Source of the DNA: Lentisphaera araneosa HTCC2155
Lineage (GTDB): Bacteria; Verrucomicrobiota; Lentisphaeria; Lentisphaerales; Lentisphaeraceae
Length of the DNA: 64,000 nucleotides
NCBI RefSeq assembly: GCF_000170755.1
Contig: NZ_ABCK01000001.1
Span: 1 to 64,000 of the forward strand
Direction: 5' to 3'
Part shown: positions 25,057-32,051 of the stretch, in pieces
Layout: each line of letters begins with the position of its first letter
Numbering within the stretch: position 1 is the first letter of the stretch
Translations under genes and position numbers: made by a program
Notes under the pieces: model-generated
What the model was told of the DNA's origin: nothing
Database searches by the model: none
What the model saw: the letters and a program-made list of their open reading frames with translations, nothing else

Positions 25057-25992
25057 ATGAAACTTATTAGCCTTTTTATTTTCTTTCTTATCTCGCTCAC
25101 AAGTTTTGCGGATCTCGCAATTGATCGAGTTAAATTCAATTGGCTAAATAAAGTCGAAAAATCCGCTCACGGAGCCGTGCATCACACTTTGTTTTCGAAA
25201 GCTAACAATGCTGAAGTGGGTTTTTACGTTTATCTTCCCGATCATTATGAAAACAATCCTCAGGCACATTATCCCGTGATTTATTCTCTCCATGGAGGGG
25301 GTGGTGACGAAAGCAAGAACTTAGGGCGAATTCACATACTCAAAAAGGCGATGGAACTCAAACTGATCCCACCAAGCATCATGGTATTTCCCAATGGCGC
25401 CAAATCATCGGCTTACCTGGATTCCCATGATGGAAGCCTCAAAATCAAAACCATGATTCTCAAGGAAATCATTCCCTACGTGGATGATAAATTTAGAACA
25501 ATCCCCGAAGCTCGAGCAAGGGCTGTTCATGGTTTTTCCATGGGAGGCACGGGTTCATGCTATTTGGCCTTCACTCATCCGGAAATGTTTAGTTCGATGA
25601 CTAATTTTGCCGGATCAGGAAATATGCGCGTCAATTTTGACCCCGCAGCAAAAGATGCCCATACAAAAGTTCGCTATTTTAGTAACAAAAAAAATATGCT
25701 TGGAAATGATGCGCAGTTTTGGAAAGAAAATGCCGGTTACTATGCCATAGAAAAGCGTCAGGATTATATTAGGAAGAAGTTAGGTGTTCGCATCGTCTTT
25801 GGTAAAAAAGACAAAGGAATAAAAGGCGCGGAGCAACTCAGTGCTTTTTTGAAATCTCTCAATATTCCCCATGATTTTGTTCTTCACGAAGGCGGTCACA
25901 ATTGGGGCACAGAGCAAAATGGCCTGGATACCATGAAGTTTCATTCAAAACACTTTATGCTAAGTGATCAGGAAAAAGCCTTGTTAACATAG
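25057..25992 (+). CDS. Secreted alpha/beta-hydrolase esterase (esterase D/feruloyl esterase-like)
   Basis: 311-aa exported serine esterase. A signal peptide (1-18) precedes the hydrolase fold with SLHGGGGDESKN (oxyanion region, about 78), nucleophile Ser161 in VHGFSMGGTGS, and a C-terminal histidine in HEGGHNWG. Similar proteins act on feruloyl- or acetyl-substituted polysaccharides. It is translationally close to the sialate O-acetylesterase gene. The last ~125 bp of this gene recur downstream at 29793-29921. Confidence 0.82.
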   Translation: MKLISLFIFFLISLTSFADLAIDRVKFNWLNKVEKSAHGAVHHTLFSKANNAEVGFYVYLPDHYENNPQAHYPVIYSLHGGGGDESKNLGRIHILKKAMELKLIPPSIMVFPNGAKSSAYLDSHDGSLKIKTMILKEIIPYVDDKFRTIPEARARAVHGFSMGGTGSCYLAFTHPEMFSSMTNFAGSGNMRVNFDPAAKDAHTKVRYFSNKKNMLGNDAQFWKENAGYYAIEKRQDYIRKKLGVRIVFGKKDKGIKGAEQLSAFLKSLNIPHDFVLHEGGHNWGTEQNGLDTMKFHSKHFMLSDQEKALLT

Positions 25993-26163
25993 TCAAACTT
26001 GTTCTTTAAAATTTAGAAAATTCTATTCAAATCAATGATATTGTTATATGTTTTAGACAAATTAAACAAATTCCTTGTGTTTTTTTAAGGCCCTTGGTCT
26101 TTAATGATGAGGTTTTTTAATTTAACATAAATATAAACATAAATATAAAGTAATGGTCTGTAT

Positions 26164-26859
26164 ATGATTATGATAAAAAAGAGAGCCAGTTTTTCATTGA
26201 TCGAAATTTTAGTCGTTGTGGCGATTATAGGTATTTTGTCATCATTGCTTTTACCCGTCTTGAGCAAAACTCGTAAAAAAGCAAAGACAGTACTTTGTAA
26301 GAATAATTTAAAAACAATGCATTTAGCATCGGCTCTATATGCGGATGATAATGACGAGTACTTTACGCCTTATGTAACGGGAATAAATGTTACTTGGGAT
26401 GACTTATATAGTGATTATGACGGGCGTAATTTATCGCAAGATCAAAGGGAAAAGGTAAGGTTGCAATCAACTGTTAGTGCGGATGTGAAAAAAACGAATG
26501 AATTATATAAGTGTCCCTCCGATAGTATTGAACGAGATTCACGTTTTTTTACTCGTTCTTACGTGATCAATAGAAGTATAGGTGGTGGTGGGACATCAAT
26601 CAGTCGTTCCGACTTAACACAAGCGACAATAACACCATTTCACACTACAAAAATTCGCGTTTATAATCGTTTAGGAGAAGGGAATAATAGTTATGCAGAT
26701 GCTTTTGGTGACGTAATTCTCCAATCTGCTGATAATACCTCAACTTTATATCCGGGTTTACACGGCACTTGGAGTTTCAACTATCTTTTTTGTGATGGTC
26801 ATGTGGAAACGAGAGTTTATTCTGCTTTTGATGTTTCTGACTGGGACCCTACACATTAA
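26164..26859 (+). CDS. Prepilin-like protein with N-terminal methylation motif
   Basis: 231-aa pseudopilin-like secreted protein. MIMIKKRAS is followed by FSLIEILVVVAIIGILSSLL. The C-terminus has LHG(x)8FCDGHV (ten residues between H and D). The residue before the cleavage-site Phe is Ser rather than Gly. The stop (TAA) abuts the ATG of the next gene, so the two are transcribed together. No clear Shine-Dalgarno precedes the start. Confidence 0.78.
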   Translation: MIMIKKRASFSLIEILVVVAIIGILSSLLLPVLSKTRKKAKTVLCKNNLKTMHLASALYADDNDEYFTPYVTGINVTWDDLYSDYDGRNLSQDQREKVRLQSTVSADVKKTNELYKCPSDSIERDSRFFTRSYVINRSIGGGGTSISRSDLTQATITPFHTTKIRVYNRLGEGNNSYADAFGDVILQSADNTSTLYPGLHGTWSFNYLFCDGHVETRVYSAFDVSDWDPTH

Positions 26860-29751
26860 ATGCATAACTTTTTGATATTCCTGTCTCTCCTTAGTTTCTT
26901 GTGTCAATTTAGCTTAGCTAAGCAAGATCTTGGCACAAAAGAAATTAATCCTTTAGAATTAGTCGAACAGGACCAGAGTCATGAAGCTCTGAGTTCGTCA
27001 GATATTTTTAATAGAAACATATTGATGGGAAGCCTGTTAGAGTACACCCATTGCTCTTCGTATAAACCGGGAGCCTTTGCGTGGTACGCCCATGATGGGA
27101 ATGAGAAAACAGGCTGGCTGCTCGACCATCAGAACAATACGGGTTATCTGGAAGTGTCTTGGGGTTTAGCGTCAGTAGTTGATGAAATTTACCTCTTAGA
27201 GAAAAGCAACAAAATCATTTCATACAAAGTCAATTTATACGATGGGGAAAAATGGCTTGAAATTGCTGCTGGGAATAAACTTGGGCGCAAAAAAATAAGT
27301 TTTAACCCTACCAAGGCGAGTGCCTTGAGGATCGAGATTACTACGAGTGCTAAGAATGGCGGCATCGCAGAAGTAGAAGTTTATAATTCAAAAGTCAAAA
27401 CTTTAGCTAAATATGGTTCCGAAGCGCTGATTGCGGCCATGAAAAAATCTAATGTTCAAGTTTTCTACAAAGGGAGTCCTTATGTATTTAGTTCTTATGG
27501 CTTAAAATTAATTGATCCACGTAAACGTGATGCATTATATGCGGATTCGTGGTCAGGAAATGTTCTTAAATCACTTCAAGCTCACTTCAAGCTTGATTCT
27601 CAGATGACATTTAAGGGGGCATTTAAACAGAAAATTAAAACTTTATGTGAATCTAATAACTTAGATTATTTAGAACACAATTCATTAGTTTTGATTGGGA
27701 AAAATACTGAGGTATTAAATTCAGTCCTTGGCGAATTAGAACAGACTCTTTCTCAAAACCCCTACATGATCAAAAATAAATCTCAAATCGATGGTGTGAT
27801 AAAGCCAAGTTTAGAAAAAGTCGGCAAGACCTATGAATGGGCAGGGCTTCGTTCTTCACATATTTTGGGCACTAACTCAGATGCTTGGTTAAAGTATTCA
27901 CAAATAAAATCTGTTCGTACTTGGGCAGGTGCGCCTAGGTATATGAATAGCTATATTAGGCCCGTGAATAAGATCAAGGATTCAGGTGAGTTTGAAATAG
28001 CGAAAACAAAAATACGCTCAAAACCCGAAGAGAATAAATATGTTTCTTGGAGCCCATTTATGAATAAATATCATAAAGATCTAAAAGAAGAATTCTCTGT
28101 GTATGAGAAATTGGGCATTAAGGTCATTAATGAAACAGGGCCCAAAGATTGGCCGGACACAATACATGATGATTTTATTCAATGGGCGTCGACTTATGCT
28201 TTTACTTATTATTTGGCGAAAAATTTTAATGTGGCCGTACATCAATACGGGAATGAGCCTGATTGGTACTTTAATAAATCCACTGAGCAACAAGTAGCGA
28301 GACGGTTAACTCTTATTGCCGATGCAGTTCATTGTGCCATTGATGATGTAAATCGCGATTATGGCAAAAATTTAGAGTCGATTTTCACTGCACCCGTTTT
28401 GGCTGGTGTTTCTAATGGTCGATCAGCTCGAATCATGATGCGAAACCTCTACACTCGCTACGATGGCACCAAAAGTGAAAGAAAGCTCTTTCAGTTATTT
28501 AATCGCCATCGCTATAGTGGACGCCCCCATCAAAATGATTTAGAAGTCGCACAAGTTAAAGAAATGATGAAAGACGAAGCGGGGGAAATTCTACCTCAGA
28601 TCTTCACTGAACTCAATTATTCAACAGGCCGTCATTGGGCGCGACCAAAAACGACTTTCACCAATGATTCACCTCGTGTTTATACTTCCATCGCAAATAT
28701 CTGGGGAGAGATGATGGAAGAGCAGGGTGTGTACGGGATTTTTGTTTTTAAATTAAATGATAAGGATGTGTTTTTTCGAGATGATATCGGCCCTTTTTCC
28801 AACACGATTACATACTCTATCCCAGCTGAGCATGATCTAGATGGCAAGCTTAAGGAGCATAATCAAATTGCGTATGGGACGAAGAACTTTGAAGTTTGTC
28901 GTTTGTTCTCAAAAGGCTTTCATGGCAGTCGACCACTTTTAAAAACAACAAATACTTGTTCCGATTATCAATACAAAGCTTGGACAAGTTATGATGAGAA
29001 AAACCAGCGCTATTACATTTGGTCAGTACAAAATAACAAAAATGAAACTTATAATTTAGAATTTGATTTAAGTGAAATTGATGTCACAGAAGGAGCCTTA
29101 GTGACAGTCGAGACAGTCAGCCCAATAAGACATGGAGAAATGACGCAATTGCTTCATTTAGGCAAGGATAAAAAAATATCTTTGCAGCAGGGATCTTACA
29201 GTTCAGTCCTTTTGACTATTCATCAAGAAAAAATGAAGGAGGAAAAGATTTTTGCGCAACACGCAAAAACGATTTTGAATGGAAGAGAAGTTAGCGATAA
29301 ATCACAACTTGAGGTCTCTCGACAAAAAGGGCAAAATAATATTTCTATCCTGGAGTTTTCTTTGCCTAAAGTCGAGATTAAAAGAGCTGTACTGCAATTT
29401 AATGCTAAGGCAGAAAGTTCTTTTGACTACGACGATGGTTTTATTTTTCGCCTCTATAAAATAGATCCTGACAAAAAAATCGAGGATGTGTTATGCAAAG
29501 ATGTTTCCGCACTAAAAAATATCGACCTAAAGAATTATCCGATCGGGCATTTGACTTGTTTTAAAGATCTCAGGAAATTAAGTGTTGATGCTACCGAGGC
29601 GATAAATGAATCTATTCGTCTGAAGCAAGAAAAAATAAAGTTTGTTCTGATCAGAGAATTATATTGGCCGGATGAATCTACGGATCATATAAAATCTTTT
29701 GTTGAATTGGGGAATGAACTCGCACCACAAATGCGCTTAGTCTTTGAATGA
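26860..29751 (+). CDS. Large secreted protein, probable clan GH-A-like glycoside hydrolase with an F5/8-type domain
   Basis: 963-aa exported protein (signal peptide 1-20, ending SLA). Residues about 45-190 look like a discoidin/F5-8 type carbohydrate-binding domain (NEKTGWLLDHQNNTGYLEVSWG). About 190-300 is an unassigned alpha/beta region. About 330-750 has a glycosidase look: VHQYGNEPDWYF is a good acid/base Asn-Glu candidate, QIFTELNYSTG a nucleophile candidate. The C-terminal 150 residues resemble a beta-sandwich with the DYDDGFIFRLYK segment. I do not recognise the family. It starts the base after the prepilin-like stop, without a ribosome site. Confidence 0.5.
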   Translation: MHNFLIFLSLLSFLCQFSLAKQDLGTKEINPLELVEQDQSHEALSSSDIFNRNILMGSLLEYTHCSSYKPGAFAWYAHDGNEKTGWLLDHQNNTGYLEVSWGLASVVDEIYLLEKSNKIISYKVNLYDGEKWLEIAAGNKLGRKKISFNPTKASALRIEITTSAKNGGIAEVEVYNSKVKTLAKYGSEALIAAMKKSNVQVFYKGSPYVFSSYGLKLIDPRKRDALYADSWSGNVLKSLQAHFKLDSQMTFKGAFKQKIKTLCESNNLDYLEHNSLVLIGKNTEVLNSVLGELEQTLSQNPYMIKNKSQIDGVIKPSLEKVGKTYEWAGLRSSHILGTNSDAWLKYSQIKSVRTWAGAPRYMNSYIRPVNKIKDSGEFEIAKTKIRSKPEENKYVSWSPFMNKYHKDLKEEFSVYEKLGIKVINETGPKDWPDTIHDDFIQWASTYAFTYYLAKNFNVAVHQYGNEPDWYFNKSTEQQVARRLTLIADAVHCAIDDVNRDYGKNLESIFTAPVLAGVSNGRSARIMMRNLYTRYDGTKSERKLFQLFNRHRYSGRPHQNDLEVAQVKEMMKDEAGEILPQIFTELNYSTGRHWARPKTTFTNDSPRVYTSIANIWGEMMEEQGVYGIFVFKLNDKDVFFRDDIGPFSNTITYSIPAEHDLDGKLKEHNQIAYGTKNFEVCRLFSKGFHGSRPLLKTTNTCSDYQYKAWTSYDEKNQRYYIWSVQNNKNETYNLEFDLSEIDVTEGALVTVETVSPIRHGEMTQLLHLGKDKKISLQQGSYSSVLLTIHQEKMKEEKIFAQHAKTILNGREVSDKSQLEVSRQKGQNNISILEFSLPKVEIKRAVLQFNAKAESSFDYDDGFIFRLYKIDPDKKIEDVLCKDVSALKNIDLKNYPIGHLTCFKDLRKLSVDATEAINESIRLKQEKIKFVLIRELYWPDESTDHIKSFVELGNELAPQMRLVFE

Positions 29752-29792
29752 TTTTTTTTTAATCACTTGCGCTATTTAAATAATATCATCAT

Positions 29793-29921
29793 ACTTCCCT
29801 TGATTTTGTTCTACATGAAGGCGGTCACAATTGGGGCACAGAGCAAAATGGTTTAGGTACCATGAAGTTTCATTCAAAACATTTTAAGCTAAGTGATCAG
29901 GAAAAAGCCTTATTAAAATAA
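29793..29921 (+). pseudogene. 3' remnant of a second esterase gene
   Basis: About 125 bp nearly identical to the end of the esterase gene at 25057-25992 (positions 25866-25992). It encodes HEGGHNWGTEQNG, FHSKHF and LSDQEKALLK with its own stop, but nothing of the upstream gene remains. The two copies are direct repeats bracketing the prepilin-like and 963-aa genes. Confidence 0.85.
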
Positions 29922-29939
29922 TTTAGGTGATATAATTTA

Positions 29940-30002
29940 TGCGCCGTTCCTTCAGCACGGAATAAGGGTAAAAACCCAAGATCCTATGCTTGAAACCATA
30001 GG
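29940..30002 (+). repeat. Structured repeat family B, copy 2, left part
   Basis: Contains the CCGTTCCTTCAGCACGG hairpin and the CCTATGCTTGAAACCATAGG hairpin. It is cut by the IS1111 element immediately after CCATAGG; the remainder is at 31505-31533. Confidence 0.8.
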
Positions 30003-30094
30003 CTTCCATGAGAAGGCATTTACAAGTTACGGTTTGCGTTAAAGTTATATATTATTTAGATAATTGAGAAAATCAGTTTTCAAATGTCGATAAA

Positions 30095-30245
30095 ATTTTG
30101 TCTTGCTTCCATTCGCACTCTTTTTTGTGGATCGCCAAATCCGGTGCATGATTGTATCCTATTTGATGCTGCTATCTGAGTTACGAACTTTAAAAAGATT
30201 TGGCTAAGCTCTTGTTCTACCTATGGTCCGCAGTCATCTAATAAG
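30095..30245 (-). ncRNA. Candidate IS1111 seekRNA/bridge RNA
   Basis: On the minus strand a stem GATG(A)CTGC/GCAGCATC (30238-30230 with 30172-30165) encloses an internal loop. The 5' strand contains ACCATAGG and the 3' strand AGATA, capped by the stem GAG(C)TTA/TAACTC. ACCATAGG is identical to the left insertion flank (29995-30002). GATAG is complementary to the right flank CTATC (31503-31507). Further 3', ATGGAAG (30112-30106) is complementary to the element's own end CTTCCAT (30003-30009), as a donor guide should be. Ends of the RNA are not visible. Confidence 0.65.
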
Positions 30246-30332
30246 ACATTTGTTAAACTTTTTTCTTTTTAAATTCTTTCCTTATTTGTGATTCAATAAA
30301 ATGGTGGGGAGGTTGGCTGGATTGGTGGATGA

Positions 30333-31412
30333 TTATGAAACTTTTTTAAAGGTTTTTTTATGTAAGGGATCATAGTTTTCTCCACTAATCCAAATTCGAT
30401 GCATCAGAATCCCGAGCTTCCTTGCAATTGCAACTACAGCCTTTTTCTTAGCTATTTTACCTCCGCGGCCAGTTATTCTAAGTCCATAGCTTTTTAGGTC
30501 AGAATCGGGTGAACGATCGCTTAATATAAATTGAGCCGATCCTACTAACAATGATCTCAGATAGCGATCTCCCTGTTTTGTAATACTCAGCTGTTTATCA
30601 CACTCTCCTGATTGATCTCTTTTTGGAGTAAGGCCAAGAAAAGGTCCTAGATCTCTACTTTTGTGAAAGCGTTTAGGGTCATCAATAGTTAAGACAAAAG
30701 ATAAAGCTGTAATGGGACCAACACCTGGTATTTGCTGAAGTTTTATAGCTTCTGGACATGACTCTTCACTTATTTGAAGAATCCGATCATCTAATCTATT
30801 GATTCGATCTGTTAAATCTTTACATTCTTCGAGAAGTTCTCCAAGAGTCGGAATTAACTCATCAGGAAGGTATTCAAACATTCTTTCGCCAAAACGATTT
30901 GATGCGCAACTAGGTAAATTGGTGGCACCAAGGCTTTTTAATAATCCACGCACACAGTTGATACATTTTGTACGAGCTACAACAAAGTGTTCACGGGCAC
31001 GAATCACGGAGAGCATTTGTTGAGCTGATATACTTCGATGTTTAATTCCGTGAAGCAGAGTTGGGTCCATTCGAGCTACACGCGCAATCTTTTCCGCATC
31101 TCTTTCATCGCATTTATTTGTGTCAGCCCAAATCATTCGTAGTTTGCGGGCATTGGCTATAATGACATGAAAACCCATATCCTTAAGCTTCGTAGAAATC
31201 CATAGTGAACTGGCACCAACCTCCATTGCGACGCGCACCTTTGAGCAAGCTTTATATTGTTCAAAATACTCTTCTAAGCAGACAATATTATTTTCAATTT
31301 TTGTTTGATCAATTTTCTCTCCAGCGGAATTCAAAACACAAATATCATGTTTTTTGTTTCCAAGATCAATTCCTATTGTGATTTCAGGTACTTCGATAGT
31401 AATTTTAGACAT
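30333..31412 (-). CDS. IS110-family transposase, IS1111 subgroup
   Basis: 359-aa recombinase. The DEDD domain begins ITIGIDLGNKKHDICVL (Asp16). Glu lies in VRVAMEVGASS and the later Asp pair in NKCDERDAEKIARV. The C-terminal Tnp_20 domain runs from LQQIPGVGPITALSFVLTIDD through GLTPKRDQSGECDKQ to TKQGDRYLRSLLVGSAQFIL. The gene is intact and differs strongly from the other IS110-family transposase in the window. A short 90-nt region separates its start from the element end. Confidence 0.92.
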   Translation of the reverse strand: MSKITIEVPEITIGIDLGNKKHDICVLNSAGEKIDQTKIENNIVCLEEYFEQYKACSKVRVAMEVGASSLWISTKLKDMGFHVIIANARKLRMIWADTNKCDERDAEKIARVARMDPTLLHGIKHRSISAQQMLSVIRAREHFVVARTKCINCVRGLLKSLGATNLPSCASNRFGERMFEYLPDELIPTLGELLEECKDLTDRINRLDDRILQISEESCPEAIKLQQIPGVGPITALSFVLTIDDPKRFHKSRDLGPFLGLTPKRDQSGECDKQLSITKQGDRYLRSLLVGSAQFILSDRSPDSDLKSYGLRITGRGGKIAKKKAVVAIARKLGILMHRIWISGENYDPLHKKTFKKVS

Positions 31413-31504
31413 GGCAGTTCTCCGTTAGTTTTTTCGTTAACTTAACTAATATCAGGCAAGGTCTGCTAGCAAGTGGACTTTGCCGAGGGCTGCCTTCTCA
31501 TACT

Positions 31505-31533
31505 ATCGGAATTATGCTATGTGCCTTCGGCAC
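31505..31533 (+). repeat. Structured repeat family B, copy 2, right part
   Basis: GAATTATGC followed by GTGCC-TTC-GGCAC hairpin, the third hairpin of the family, separated from its left part by the IS1111 element. The 31534-31710 spacer after it shows no gene. Confidence 0.75.
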
Positions 31534-31710
31534 GATTTCATATACAATCCAATTTTATGCGCTTGAGGGGGCATGCTGAAGAGGGCTTATATATGTTTAA
31601 AATGATGCGATGCTTGGTGCGACCCGTTCCATGCGGATATTACATTCTCTCTACCAAACCTATTATTATATTTAAGAGGGTTGATTACTTTATAGAGATT
31701 ATGTGGATTT

Positions 31711-31835
31711 ATATGAGTGCACAATTAACGAGGCATTATGATTTATGCGCCGTGCCTTCAGCACGGAATGAGGGCGAAAACCCAAGTCCTATGGTTGAAA
31801 CCATAGGCAGAATTATGCGAGGTACCTCGGTACGC
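31711..31835 (+). repeat. Structured repeat family B, copy 3 (uninterrupted)
   Basis: The reference copy: left block with GAGTGCACAATTAACG, then hairpins CCGTGC-CTTCA-GCACGG, CCTATGGTT-GA-AACCATAGG and GGTAC-CTC-GGTAC. Compared with copy 1 the first hairpin has a paired change (TTC/GAA to TGC/GCA). The 31836-32051 remainder of this 640-bp gap holds the DUF1549 gene's upstream region and nothing else I can name. Confidence 0.8.
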
Positions 31836-32051
31836 TTTCTTTCATGGTTCAAAAAATATTGATCTATTATCATACATAAAATTATTATTTATTCATACTT
31901 TTTGCCGAAATAGCACAAGAATATATTCTGAAAGGAGAAGAATGTAATGTATACTTTCAATGAATGAAATTAATTACTGATTTCTTGTCACAATTTCAAT
32001 TTAGCGGGCAAGTAATACAAGTATTAAATAAGAAATTTTATAAGGGAACAA

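Larger units (their letters stand above)
30003..31502 (-). mobile_element. IS1111-type (IS110 family) insertion sequence inside repeat family B
   Basis: About 1500 bp with one intact transposase gene. Perfect 11-bp subterminal inverted repeats ATGAGAAGGCA (30008-30018) and TGCCTTCTCAT (31491-31501) are the hallmark of the IS1111 subgroup. A CT lies at both borders (30003-30004 and 31503-31504). The long noncoding part (about 330 nt) is downstream of the transposase, as in that subgroup. Joining the flanks restores the family-B repeat. Confidence 0.85.

Noticed and set aside
31473-31862. 129-codon open frame on the plus strand
   Set aside because: It lies wholly across repeat-B sequences and part of the IS1111 end and has no ribosome site. 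The frame is a by-product of the palindromes.
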